From Sphaerisporangium sp040649355 (GTDB lineage: Bacteria; Actinomycetota; Actinomycetes; Streptosporangiales; Streptosporangiaceae): 64,000 nucleotides of DNA. The notes under the pieces were generated by a model, which saw only the letters and a list, made by a program, of their open reading frames with translations, ran no database searches and was not told where the DNA came from. A program made the translations under genes and the position numbers. The first letter of the stretch is position 1, and every line of letters begins with the position of its first letter. The stretch spans positions 62,001 through 126,000 of the forward strand of contig NZ_JBICTU010000015.1 of NCBI RefSeq assembly GCF_043197795.1, written 5' to 3'. Shown here piece by piece: positions 50,087-59,144 of this stretch.

Positions 50087-51685
50087 CTAGTCGCGCGCCA
50101 GGGTCGCCTCTTCGTAGTCGAGCTCCCTGGTGACCCGGCGCAGCACCTCGTCGTCGATGCGGCGCTCGTCGCGCATCCGCACCAGCACCGAGCGCTCCGC
50201 CTCCAGCATGGAGCGGCGAAGCCTGCGGTAAAGCGCGCTCGGCGTCTCCTCGCCCTCGGGGCCGACACCGCCCCCGAGGCGCTCCCAGGCTCCCATGGCC
50301 CGGCGCTCGGCGTTGTTGCGCAGCCGGTCGACCACCTCGGCGTGGGTCTCGATGATCCCTTCCTTGGTGAGCTCGTCGAGCCGGGCGAGCGCCGCGCCGG
50401 CGGCGGCCTGCTGCGCCGCCGCCTCGGAGAGGTTGTCCTTGTAGATCTCCTGGTCGCTGGTGACGCCCATCTTCCTGATCAGCCAGGGGAACGACATCCC
50501 CTGCACCAGCAGGGTGCCGATCACGACGACGAAGGTCAGGAAGAGCAGCAGGTCGCGGTTGGGGAAGCCGACCGGGAGGGCGAAGGCCGCGGCCAGCGAC
50601 ACCACGCCCCGCATGCCCGCCCAGCCGATCACCGCGACGTGGGCGGCCGTCGGCCTCGGCTCCCGCTCGCGGATCTTGCGGAACAGCATCCTGGGCAGGT
50701 GGACGCCGGGGATCACCCAGAGGATGCGGGCCACGACGGCCGCCGCGAAGATCGCAACGGAGTACCCCGCGACGCGCCAGGGATCCTGGCCCTCCAGCCC
50801 CTGCAGGATGAGCGGAAGCTGGAGCCCGATCAGGGCGAACACGATGATCTCCAGGAAGAAGTCCAGCACCTTCCACACCGAGTAGGAGACCACCCGCGTG
50901 CCGTAGTCGGCGCGGTTCATCCGGTGGCCGAGGAAGACGCCGACCACCACTACGGATAGCACTCCCGAGGCGTGCACCGCCTCGGCCGCGAGATAGGACG
51001 CGAACGGGATCAGCAGAGAGATCGTGTTCGTGATCAGCGGGTCCTTCAGGCGGTCGAACAGCCGGCCGAAGGCGTAGGCGAGCACGAGGCCGATGAGCAG
51101 CCCGCCCCCGGCGGCGTACGCGAACTGACCGCCGGCGCCCAGGAGGCTGACCCCCTCCCCGCCGACCGCGGCGACCGCGACGCGGTAGGCCGTCAGCGCG
51201 GTGGCGTCGTTGAACAGGCTCTCGCCCACCAGGATGGTGATGATCTTGCGTGGGAGGCCCAGCCTGCGGGCGACCGCGACGGCCGCCACCGCGTCGGGCG
51301 GGGCGACGATGGCGCCGAGGGCGAAGGCGGCGGCCAGCGGCAGGCCGGGGACCAGGACGTGCATCAGCAGGCCGATCACCGCGGCGCTGAAGAGGACGAG
51401 CCCGACCGACAGCAGTCCCACCGGCCGGCGGAAGTCCCGCAGGCGCAGGTAGGAGCTGTCCAGCGCCGCCGAGTACAGCAGTGGCGGCAGGAAGACGAGC
51501 AGCACGACCTCTGGGTCGAGCTTGTATTCGGGCATGCCGGGGATACGGGATCCGACCAGCCCGACGATCAGTCCGACGAGGACCAGCAGCAGTGGAGCCG
51601 GCCAGCCCCGCCACCGGGCGAACGCGGCGATCGCCACGGCACCGGCGGGGAGCAGCACGAACTGGAGCGCTGTCGAGATATCCAT
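50087..51685 (-). CDS. CPA1-family Na+/H+ antiporter
   Basis: This 532-residue protein has about 12 membrane helices over residues 1-400 and a cytoplasmic C-terminal tail. FLPPLLYSAALDSS, ALGAIVAPPDAVAAVAVARRLGLPRKIITILVGESLFNDATAL (with the ion-binding Asp in NDA) and GWAGMRGVVSLAAAFALP are the CPA1/NhaP signatures. It would exchange Na+ (or K+) for H+. The tail (from about residue 400) is charged and may be regulatory. Confidence 0.92.
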   Translation of the reverse strand: MDISTALQFVLLPAGAVAIAAFARWRGWPAPLLLVLVGLIVGLVGSRIPGMPEYKLDPEVVLLVFLPPLLYSAALDSSYLRLRDFRRPVGLLSVGLVLFSAAVIGLLMHVLVPGLPLAAAFALGAIVAPPDAVAAVAVARRLGLPRKIITILVGESLFNDATALTAYRVAVAAVGGEGVSLLGAGGQFAYAAGGGLLIGLVLAYAFGRLFDRLKDPLITNTISLLIPFASYLAAEAVHASGVLSVVVVGVFLGHRMNRADYGTRVVSYSVWKVLDFFLEIIVFALIGLQLPLILQGLEGQDPWRVAGYSVAIFAAAVVARILWVIPGVHLPRMLFRKIREREPRPTAAHVAVIGWAGMRGVVSLAAAFALPVGFPNRDLLLFLTFVVVIGTLLVQGMSFPWLIRKMGVTSDQEIYKDNLSEAAAQQAAAGAALARLDELTKEGIIETHAEVVDRLRNNAERRAMGAWERLGGGVGPEGEETPSALYRRLRRSMLEAERSVLVRMRDERRIDDEVLRRVTRELDYEEATLARD

Positions 51686-51827
51686 CGATCAGAAGGATAT
51701 GCCGGGTCCGAAGGCGCGGAGGCTCGGCGGCATCCCCGAGCGGCCTTCACCCCCGTACCGCCCGCGGCGGCCATCGCCCGGCCCACCTCGGATCACCGCT
51801 CGCGGCCGTACTCCCGTCCGCCGAGGG

Positions 51828-53642
51828 TCACCGCTCGCGGCCGTACTCCTGCGGGTAGGGGCGCCCGGCCTCGTCGGTGTGGGGCCTGCCGTCGGTAGGG
51901 ACGCGCTCGCCGGTCGTGTACATCGGGTCGTGGACGTACGGGCGTGACAGCCGCGGGTCGGTGGAGTCCCCGGGCGGCTGCGCCAGGGAGCCGAGGCCGA
52001 GCGGGTCGGAGGGATCCACGGCGGACTGCGCGGGCACCTGCGGAGTCCAGTCGTACCCCGGGGACTCATCCGCCGCCCGGTACTCCTGGCCGGGCTGACC
52101 GGGGGCGGACGGCTGACCGAAGGGCAGGGAGTCGTTCACGATCATGTTCTCTCGCGGGACCGCGTCCCCGTACCGGGACGCGCCGCCGTACTCAGGGAGC
52201 GGGGGGAACTCCGGCGATGAGCCGTAGCTCGGCGGGGCCGAGTAGTCGAGAGGAGGCGTGCCGTACTCAGCGGGCGCGATGGGATCCACCGGACGGCCAT
52301 ACTCGGGCTTGGACCCGAACTCACCGGCCGACCCGAACTCGCGCGGCGACCCGTAGCCGGACCCGGTAGACGACCCGTAGCCCGACTCGGTGGGCGCACC
52401 GTAGCCGGGCTCGGCGGAGGGGCCGTAGCCGGGCTCGGCCGTCGAGCCGTAGTCGGTGTGGGGTCCGAAACGGCCACCGGGGGTGAACTCGGCCTGGGCG
52501 CCGTAGTCGGTCCGCGTACCCGGCTCGCCCTGGGGCCCGAACTCCCCGAGGGTCGCGTAGTCGGCCGGCACCCCGTAGTCGCCGCGCGCCGCGTGATCGG
52601 CGGGCGCCGCGTAGTCGCCGGTGAACGTGAAGCCGCTGGGGGGCGTGTAGTCGGGGTTGACGCCGTAGTCGCCCGAGGCGGCGGCCGTCACCTGCTGCTG
52701 AGGGCCGGTCTCGGGCATCGGGGCGGGGCCCTGGTGGCTGAAGGGCGGCGGGGCCTGCGGGGGGAACTGCGGCGGGACCAGCCCGAGCGCCGGATCGGCC
52801 TGCGCCGGGTAGTCCGCCTGGGCCGCGAAATCGGCCTGGGGCGCGTAGTCGGCCTGGGGCGCGTAGTCGGCCTGGGAGGCGAAGTCGGCGGCGTAGCCGG
52901 GCTGGGCCGGGTAGTCGCCCTGCGAGGGGTATCCCGCGTAGTCGCCGTGGGAGGCCGCCTGCGCCGGGTAGCCGGAGTAGTCGCCCTGCCCGGAGTAGTC
53001 ACCCTGGGGAACGGCCTGCCCGGGGTAATCGCCCTGGGGAACGGCCTGCGTGGCGTAGTCGCCGTGGCCCTGCGGGCCGAGGTCCTGCGGGAGGTCGCCC
53101 GGCGGGCCGTACTCGGCGGGGCGGGCGCGGGGGGCGACCAGCTTGTCACCGGCGGGCGCGGCGCCGCGCGCCACCAGCACGTCCTTGGGCCCGAGCACCG
53201 GCACGGGGGCCGCTACCGTGTCCTCCTGCGGGTACGCGCCGGCCACGCCGCGCGCGAAGGCGGCCTGCTCCTCGGCGTACGAGACGGCCTCGGGGTACTC
53301 GTCCTGTTCGTCGGGAACGCCGGACGGACGGGCGTACTGCCCCGTTCCCGGGTACGCGGGGTATTCGGCGTACTCGGGGTGCTCGGCCCCGTCGTCGTAG
53401 TCCTCTTCACCCTCGGCGTACTCTCCGCCCGCCTCCGCGTACCCCACGTCGAGCGTGTCGAGGAGGCGGCCGACGTCGTCCATGGGCATACGGAAACTGG
53501 CGGTGCACATCTCGCCACGCCACAGGCTGAGGACCAGGGTGCCCTCGTGCCAGGTGACCCGGAGAACACGCTCCTGGCCACGGGCGTCGAAGAACACCTC
53601 ACCGAACGATGGCAGTGGGACAACTTCCGACATGGCAGACAT
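51828..53642 (-). CDS. Actinobacterial protein with conserved N-terminal domain and long Tyr/Pro/Gly repeat tail
   Basis: This encodes 604 residues. The first about 70 (EVFFDARGQERVLRVTWHEGTLVLSLWRGEMCTASFRM) form a compact domain shared by unnamed actinomycete proteins; the rest is low complexity, with short irregular repeats such as DYAPQA, GDYPGQA, EPGYG and YGSPREFG, rich in Tyr, Pro, Gly and Asp. No membrane helix or signal is seen. Such Tyr-rich tails can be phosphorylated or phase-separate, but no function is known. The start may be ATG 53642 or 53633. It is divergent from the DinG gene. Confidence 0.7.
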   Translation of the reverse strand: MSAMSEVVPLPSFGEVFFDARGQERVLRVTWHEGTLVLSLWRGEMCTASFRMPMDDVGRLLDTLDVGYAEAGGEYAEGEEDYDDGAEHPEYAEYPAYPGTGQYARPSGVPDEQDEYPEAVSYAEEQAAFARGVAGAYPQEDTVAAPVPVLGPKDVLVARGAAPAGDKLVAPRARPAEYGPPGDLPQDLGPQGHGDYATQAVPQGDYPGQAVPQGDYSGQGDYSGYPAQAASHGDYAGYPSQGDYPAQPGYAADFASQADYAPQADYAPQADFAAQADYPAQADPALGLVPPQFPPQAPPPFSHQGPAPMPETGPQQQVTAAASGDYGVNPDYTPPSGFTFTGDYAAPADHAARGDYGVPADYATLGEFGPQGEPGTRTDYGAQAEFTPGGRFGPHTDYGSTAEPGYGPSAEPGYGAPTESGYGSSTGSGYGSPREFGSAGEFGSKPEYGRPVDPIAPAEYGTPPLDYSAPPSYGSSPEFPPLPEYGGASRYGDAVPRENMIVNDSLPFGQPSAPGQPGQEYRAADESPGYDWTPQVPAQSAVDPSDPLGLGSLAQPPGDSTDPRLSRPYVHDPMYTTGERVPTDGRPHTDEAGRPYPQEYGRER

Positions 53643-53847
53643 CGTGCTTTAACCAGCCTTTATTCGTCCACTCGACCTCAGAAACCCTACCGAACCGTTC
53701 GTGTCGCCGTCATGGCAGACTCCGCAGCTCACCCCTCGCACACCGTTCCTCGGTAGGGCAGGAGTACGGTAGATCTTCTTTGACCCCCCGGCACCCAGCC
53801 CCGTCAGTCTGCCACGCGAAGCGTGATGCGGCTTCCGGAATGCCGAG

Positions 53848-56112
53848 ATGGACCCGGAACGCACCGCGAGTCTCGGCCGGTTTCGGGGCGCGCCGACCCC
53901 TCGGGGGCCGGTAGCGTTGCGTGTCGTGCTCGACGACTCCCTCAGCTCCGCCGACGACGTCCTCGACGACACCGAGGTCGTCCCGCACGACGACGACACC
54001 CTCGATGACGACGAGACGTTCGAAGAGGAAGAAGACCTTCCGCCCGTCGAGCAGCTCCTGAGCGCCGCCGTCACCGGTGTCGGAGGAGCCGAGAGACCCG
54101 GCCAGGTCAAGATGGCGCAGGCCGTTCGGCACGCCATCGAGCACGACGAGCACGTCGCCGTCCAGGCGGGCACCGGCACCGGCAAGTCGCTGGCGTACCT
54201 CGTGCCCGCGATCCGCCACGCGATCGAGTCGGACAACGCCGTCGTCGTCTCCACCGCCACCATCGCCCTCCAGCGTCAGCTCGTCGACCGAGATCTGCCC
54301 CGGCTCGCCGAGGCGCTCGCCGACTATCTTCCCCACGAGCCACAGTTCGCCATCCTGAAGGGAAGGCGAAACTATCTATGTCGTTACAAGGTGACGGCCG
54401 CCTGGCCCGACGAGGACGGCGACGACCAGCTCTTCGACCCTCGCGAGGTCAGCGCCACCGGGCGCATGGTCCAGCGCATCCAGGAGTGGGCGGAGGAGAC
54501 CGAGACCGGTGACAGGGACGAGCTGGTGCCGGGGGTCAACGAGCAGGCCTGGCGGCAGTTCTCCGTCACCGCCAGGGAGTGTCTCGGCGCGCAGCGGTGC
54601 CCGAGCGGCGCCGAGTGCTTCGCCGAGCGTGCCAGGGAGCGCGCGGGCAACGTCGACGTCGTGGTCACCAACCACGCCCTGCTCGCGATCGACGCCATGG
54701 AGGAGTTCGCCGTCCTGCCCGAGCACGACGTCGTCGTGGTGGACGAGGCCCACGAGCTCGTCGACCGGGTGACCAGCGTGGTCACCGACGAGCTGTCCGA
54801 GGTCGCCGTCGCGACGACCGTACGCCGCGTCGGGCGTCTCATCGAGCAGGGCGTGGCCGACCGCCTCCAGGAGGCGGGCGAGGACCTGAAGGCGCTGCTC
54901 GCAGCCGCCCCGCCCGGCCGCCTCGACCAGCTCCCGCAGGTCCTCGGGGACACGCTCTCCGTTCTCCGCGACTCCGCGTTCGCCTGCATCACCGCGATGG
55001 GCTCGCGCGGCGGCGACATGTGGGGCGGAGGGAAGAACGACGACCCCGAGAAGGCCGGGCTGCGCAAGGCGGCGTTCACCGCGCTCGACGAGCTGCACGA
55101 CACCTCCGTCCGCATCCTTGAGGCCTTCGGGGGCGAATCCGAGGTCGACAGGGCCGAGGTCGTGTGGCTGGAGGGGGCGACCGACCGCCGTCCCGCCCTG
55201 CTGAAGGTCGCGCCGCTGAGCGTCGGCGGCATGCTGCGCGACAAGCTGTTCGCCGACCGCACCGTGATCCTCACCAGCGCGACGCTGGCGCTCGGTGGCA
55301 CGTTCGAGGGCATGGCCCGCCAGTGGGGCCTCGGCCCCGCCCGCCCCGACGACGGCCGCCAGGCCCACCCCGAGCAGGACGGCCCCGGCGCCTCCCCCGA
55401 GCAGCACGGCGAGGCGGGTCCCGAGCGGAAGGCCGGCCAGAAGCGCAAAGACTGGGTCGGGCTCGATGTCGGCTCGCCCTTCGACCACGCGCGCAGCGGC
55501 ATCCTCTACGTCGCCAAGCACCTCCCCCAGCCGGGGCGCGACGGCCTTCCCAAGGAGTACCTCGACGAGATCACCGAGCTGATCGAGGCGGCGGGCGGCC
55601 GTACGCTCGGCCTGTTCTCGTCGATGCGCGCCGCGAAGGCCGCCACCGAGGCGCTGCGCGAGCGGTTGGGCGTGCCGCTGCTGTGCCAGGGGGACGACTC
55701 CACGTCGCTGCTGGTCAAGCAGTTCGCGGAGGACCCGGCCACCTGCCTGTTCGGCACGCTGTCACTGTGGCAGGGCGTCGACGTGCCGGGGCCCTCGCTC
55801 AGCCTGGTGATCATCGACCGCATCCCGTTCCCCCGGCCGGACGACCCGCTGGCCTCCGCCCGGCAGCGGCACGTGGCCGCGAAGGGCGGCAACGGGTTCA
55901 TGGCGGTCGCGGCCACCCACGCCGCGCTGCTGCTCGCCCAGGGAGCGGGAAGGCTGCTGCGCGGCCAGAGCGACAAGGGCGTGGTCGCCGTCCTGGACCC
56001 CCGGCTCGCGACCGCGCGGTACGGAAGCTTCCTGCGTGACTCGCTGCCGCCGTTCTGGACGACGAGTGACCCCGCCAAGGTCCGCGCCGCCCTCCGCCGC
56101 CTCACCGCATAG
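53848..56112 (+). CDS. dinG: DinG-type ATP-dependent helicase (XPD-like)
   Basis: This 754-residue superfamily 2 helicase has Walker A GTGTGKS near residue 108 and a DEAH box at residues 299-302 (VVDEAHELVD). Cysteines in NYLCRYK, ECLGAQRC and PSGAEC are in the positions of the 4Fe-4S cluster of XPD-type helicases. Later helicase motifs QGVDVPGPSLSLVIIDRIPFPRPDDP and QGAGRLLRGQSDKGVVAVLDPR complete it. It unwinds DNA in repair or R-loop removal. An acidic leader (DDTEVVPHDDDTLDDDETFEEEE) precedes the fold; GTG 53926 is another possible start. Confidence 0.88.
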   Translation: MDPERTASLGRFRGAPTPRGPVALRVVLDDSLSSADDVLDDTEVVPHDDDTLDDDETFEEEEDLPPVEQLLSAAVTGVGGAERPGQVKMAQAVRHAIEHDEHVAVQAGTGTGKSLAYLVPAIRHAIESDNAVVVSTATIALQRQLVDRDLPRLAEALADYLPHEPQFAILKGRRNYLCRYKVTAAWPDEDGDDQLFDPREVSATGRMVQRIQEWAEETETGDRDELVPGVNEQAWRQFSVTARECLGAQRCPSGAECFAERARERAGNVDVVVTNHALLAIDAMEEFAVLPEHDVVVVDEAHELVDRVTSVVTDELSEVAVATTVRRVGRLIEQGVADRLQEAGEDLKALLAAAPPGRLDQLPQVLGDTLSVLRDSAFACITAMGSRGGDMWGGGKNDDPEKAGLRKAAFTALDELHDTSVRILEAFGGESEVDRAEVVWLEGATDRRPALLKVAPLSVGGMLRDKLFADRTVILTSATLALGGTFEGMARQWGLGPARPDDGRQAHPEQDGPGASPEQHGEAGPERKAGQKRKDWVGLDVGSPFDHARSGILYVAKHLPQPGRDGLPKEYLDEITELIEAAGGRTLGLFSSMRAAKAATEALRERLGVPLLCQGDDSTSLLVKQFAEDPATCLFGTLSLWQGVDVPGPSLSLVIIDRIPFPRPDDPLASARQRHVAAKGGNGFMAVAATHAALLLAQGAGRLLRGQSDKGVVAVLDPRLATARYGSFLRDSLPPFWTTSDPAKVRAALRRLTA

Positions 56113-56245
56113 GACCACCCCGCCGCCGGGGCCCGCCGGTACGTCCGGCCCGGCTCGCGTTCGAGACCTCGGGCGCACGACCGGGGCGGGCAGGGCCGGA
56201 TCCGCCAGACGCGTGATCGCGCAGGACCGCCCGGTGGCCGCGCCT

Positions 56246-57007
56246 TCAGGCGTACGGCTCCAGGTGGGGGCGTTTGGGGTCGACGGCGTCGCCCGATGAG
56301 GTGCCACGCAGGCGGCGGCCCACCCACGGGAGAAGGTGCTCGCGCAGCCACAGCCGGTCGTCGCGGAGCTTCGCCCTGCGGTCGACCCGCTCCCTGGGCG
56401 GCCAGGCATGGCGCCAGTCGTCCTCGGACGGCACACCGAGCACCTCGCACACCTTCGCGGCGACCAGGCGGTGCCCCTCGGCGTTCATGTGGAGCCGGTC
56501 CTCGCTCCAGGCCCGCCAGTCGCGGATCGACTGCATCGACCACTGGTCGACGACGTGGCAGCCGTAAAGGTCGGCGATGGACCTTATGTGCAGGTAGAAC
56601 ACCGCGAACCTGCCCCTGACCTGGCGCATGAGCGGGGTGTCACGCGGGTCCACGCCGGTGAACAGCACGACGTCGGCGCCGGTGCTCCGCAGGTCGCGCA
56701 CGGCCCTCGCCAGGGTCTTGGCCATGCGGTCGGGGTCGCCGCCTGGCCGCAGCAGGTCGTTGCCCCCGGCGCAGAGGCTGACCAGGTCGGGCTTCAGCTC
56801 GATCGCCGCCGGCACCTGGTGCTCCACGATCTGGTCGATCAGCTTGCCGCGCACCGCGAGGTTGGCGTACCGGAAGCCGGGCTCCAGCGCGGCGAGCCGC
56901 TCGGCCACCCGGTCGGCCCAGCCACGGAAGTGCCCGTCAGGGCCGGGGTCGTTGAGCCCCTCGGTGAAGCTGTCGCCGATCGCGACGTAGGAGGTGTAGG
57001 CCCTCAT
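56246..57007 (-). CDS. SGNH/GDSL-family hydrolase
   Basis: This 253-residue esterase-like protein has block I IGDSFTEG with Ser13 as nucleophile, block III CAGGNDLL and block V DRLHMNAEGH with the Asp/His of the triad. No signal peptide is present. It overlaps the aroQ stop by four bases and is the last gene of the aromatic operon. It could be a deacetylase or lipase-like enzyme; no link to shikimate metabolism is known. Confidence 0.88.
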   Translation of the reverse strand: MRAYTSYVAIGDSFTEGLNDPGPDGHFRGWADRVAERLAALEPGFRYANLAVRGKLIDQIVEHQVPAAIELKPDLVSLCAGGNDLLRPGGDPDRMAKTLARAVRDLRSTGADVVLFTGVDPRDTPLMRQVRGRFAVFYLHIRSIADLYGCHVVDQWSMQSIRDWRAWSEDRLHMNAEGHRLVAAKVCEVLGVPSEDDWRHAWPPRERVDRRAKLRDDRLWLREHLLPWVGRRLRGTSSGDAVDPKRPHLEPYA

Positions 57008-57438
57008 TGCCCGTCCTCCGCGATGGCCCGCAGCGCCAGCTCGTACGAGCGCAGGCCGAACCCCGCGATCGTGCCGGTGGCGACCGAGGCGACCACCGAG
57101 GTGTGCCGGAACTCCTCGCGGGACGCGGGGTTGGAGATGTGCACCTCGATCAGCGGCGCCGTGCGCTGGGCGATGGCGTCACGCAGCGCGTACGAGTAGT
57201 GGGTGAAGGCCGCGGGATTGAGGACCACGGGGATCGACCCGTCGGCGGCCTCGTGGAGCCACGACACCAGCTCGGCCTCGTCGTCGGTCTGCCGGACGTC
57301 CACGGTCAGGCCGAGCTCCCTGCCGGTCTGGCGGCACAGCGCGGCCAGGTCGTCGAAGGTATCCGCGCCGTACACATCGGGCTCGCGGCTGCCGAGCCGC
57401 CCGAGGTTCGGGCCGTTGAACACGAACACGGTCCTCAT
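57004..57438 (-). CDS. aroQ: Type II 3-dehydroquinate dehydratase
   Basis: This 144-residue enzyme dehydrates 3-dehydroquinate to 3-dehydroshikimate, step 3 of the shikimate pathway. The flavodoxin-like fold shows FVFNGPNLGRLGSREPDVYG with the catalytic Tyr23, NPAAFTHYSYALRDAI and EVHISNPASREEFRHTSV. It lies downstream of aroB with a 126-base gap that holds a partial duplication of its own start region. Confidence 0.93.
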   Translation of the reverse strand: MRTVFVFNGPNLGRLGSREPDVYGADTFDDLAALCRQTGRELGLTVDVRQTDDEAELVSWLHEAADGSIPVVLNPAAFTHYSYALRDAIAQRTAPLIEVHISNPASREEFRHTSVVASVATGTIAGFGLRSYELALRAIAEDGQ

Positions 57439-57499
57439 CGCGCCCTCGCCGTGCTTCCCCTGCCCGAGCCGAGCACCGTCCTCATCGCGCCCTCGCCGT
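57431..57499. repeat. Direct repeat duplicating the aroQ start region
   Basis: A 22-bp sequence at 57431-57452, covering the aroQ ATG and ribosome site, is repeated exactly at 57478-57499, 47 bases upstream. The second copy carries an ATG (57485) for a 16-codon frame (MRTV...) whose stop overlaps the aroQ start (ATGA). Confidence 0.8.
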
Positions 57500-57564
57500 C
57501 CCCTCCGTGCCGGAGACGACCGTCGTCGTCGCGGCCTCCGCCGTGCCGCTCGCGTGCGCGGCCG

Positions 57565-58641
57565 TCATCTTCCGACCTCCCGGTAGGCCGCTTCGAGCAG
57601 CTCCTCCGGTGGGTCCTCCAGGCGCGCGACCTTGCCGATGTCGTCGAGGATGACGAACCGCTGCTTCGCCCCGCGGTTCTTCTTGTCGACCCGCATGTGG
57701 TCGCGCAGCTCGGGCCAGGCCTCGTGACGGTAGGCCGTCGGAAGGCCGACCGAGGTCAGGATCGACCGGGTGCGCTCGACGAGCCCCGGCCCGGCGTGGC
57801 CGGACAGCCGGGACAGCTCCGCGGCGTAGACCATGCCGATGGCCACGGCCTCGCCGTGCCGCATGTGGTAGCTCTCGACGCGCTCGATCGCGTGGGCCAG
57901 CGTGTGCCCGTAGTTCAGGATCTCGCGCATGCCCGACTCGCGCAGGTCGGCCCCGACGACGTCGGCCTTGACCTGGATCTTGCGTTCGATCAGCGCCCGC
58001 GTGTGCCGGCCCTCGGGCACCCGGGCGCCCTCGGGGTCGTCCTCGACGAGCAGCAGGATGGTCGGGTCGGCGATGAAGCCGCCCTTGATGATCTCGGCGA
58101 GCCCGGCGACGTAGTCGTCGCGCGGCACCGACACCAGCGTGGCGAGGTCGCACAGCACCCCTACGGGCGGGTGGAACGAGCCGACGAGGTTCTTGCCCTC
58201 GGGGGTGTTGATGCCGGTCTTGCCGCCCACCGCCGCGTCGACCATGCCGAGCAGCGTGGTGGGCACCTGGACGACCTTGACGCCGCGCAGCCAGGTGGCC
58301 GCCACGAAACCGGCCAGGTCGGTGGTGGCTCCCCCGCCGACGCCGACCACGGCGTCCGAACGGGTCACCCCGTACCGGCCCAGGGCCGACCAGAGCTCGG
58401 CGGCGACCTCGACCGACTTGGCCCGTTCGCCGTCGGGCACGGGAAGCGCCACCACGGAGAGACCGGCGGCCTCCAGCACCCCGCAGACCGGCCGGGAGAT
58501 CTCGGGAAGGCTCGCCGGGTGGACCACCGCCACCGTGCGGACGCCGTCGCCCAGCAGGCCGGGCAGCTCACCGAGCACTCCCGCCCCGACGACCACGTCG
58601 TACGGGCGCTCGCCCCTGACCGTGATGCGGGTGCTCGTCAC
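57565..58641 (-). CDS. aroB: 3-dehydroquinate synthase
   Basis: This 358-residue NAD- and metal-dependent enzyme makes 3-dehydroquinate from DAHP. Characteristic are GVGGGATTDLAGFVAATWLRGV, PTTLLGMVDAAVGGKTGIN, GSFHPP, and YGHTLAHAIE plus RHGEAVAIGM with metal histidines. It overlaps aroK upstream by four bases and is followed by aroQ. Confidence 0.95.
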   Translation of the reverse strand: MTSTRITVRGERPYDVVVGAGVLGELPGLLGDGVRTVAVVHPASLPEISRPVCGVLEAAGLSVVALPVPDGERAKSVEVAAELWSALGRYGVTRSDAVVGVGGGATTDLAGFVAATWLRGVKVVQVPTTLLGMVDAAVGGKTGINTPEGKNLVGSFHPPVGVLCDLATLVSVPRDDYVAGLAEIIKGGFIADPTILLLVEDDPEGARVPEGRHTRALIERKIQVKADVVGADLRESGMREILNYGHTLAHAIERVESYHMRHGEAVAIGMVYAAELSRLSGHAGPGLVERTRSILTSVGLPTAYRHEAWPELRDHMRVDKKNRGAKQRFVILDDIGKVARLEDPPEELLEAAYREVGR

Positions 58642-59144
58642 GCCGGGAGCCCCTTCATGATCTCGTCGGTGATCTCCTCGGGCGCGCGGCCGTCGGTCGC
58701 CACGACGATCGACGCGAGCCGCTCGTAGACCGGGCGGCGCTCCTCCATGAGCCTCTTGAGCTGGCTGCGCGGGTTGAGCACGAGCAGCGGGCGCGCCTGG
58801 GCGAGGCCCACGCGCTGCACGGCGTCGGCCAGGCCGACCTGGAGGTAGACCACCGAGTGCCCGGCGAGGAGCTCCTGGGTGGCCTCGCTCAGGATGGCGC
58901 CGCCGCCGAGCGCGAGCACGCCGTCGTGCTCGGCGAGCGCCTGGCCAACCGCCGCTGCCTCCAGCTCGCGGAACCGCTCCTCGCCGTCGTCGACGAAGAT
59001 GTCGGCGACCGGCTTGCCCGCCACGGTCTCCACGTCGGTGTCGGTGTCGCGGAAGCTCGCGCCGAGACGCTGGGCCAGCAGGCGGCCGACGGTGGACTTG
59101 CCCGACCCGGGCGGGCCGACCAGCACAGCTCTGGGAGACGTCAC
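58638..59144 (-). CDS. aroK: Shikimate kinase
   Basis: This 168-residue P-loop kinase phosphorylates shikimate at O3. Walker A GPPGSGKST is at residues 10-18; DTDTDVET, FRELEAAAV and GGGAIL bind shikimate and RPVYERLA holds the lid region. It overlaps aroC and aroB by four bases each, showing translational coupling. Confidence 0.95.
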   Translation of the reverse strand: MTSPRAVLVGPPGSGKSTVGRLLAQRLGASFRDTDTDVETVAGKPVADIFVDDGEERFRELEAAAVGQALAEHDGVLALGGGAILSEATQELLAGHSVVYLQVGLADAVQRVGLAQARPLLVLNPRSQLKRLMEERRPVYERLASIVVATDGRAPEEITDEIMKGLPA

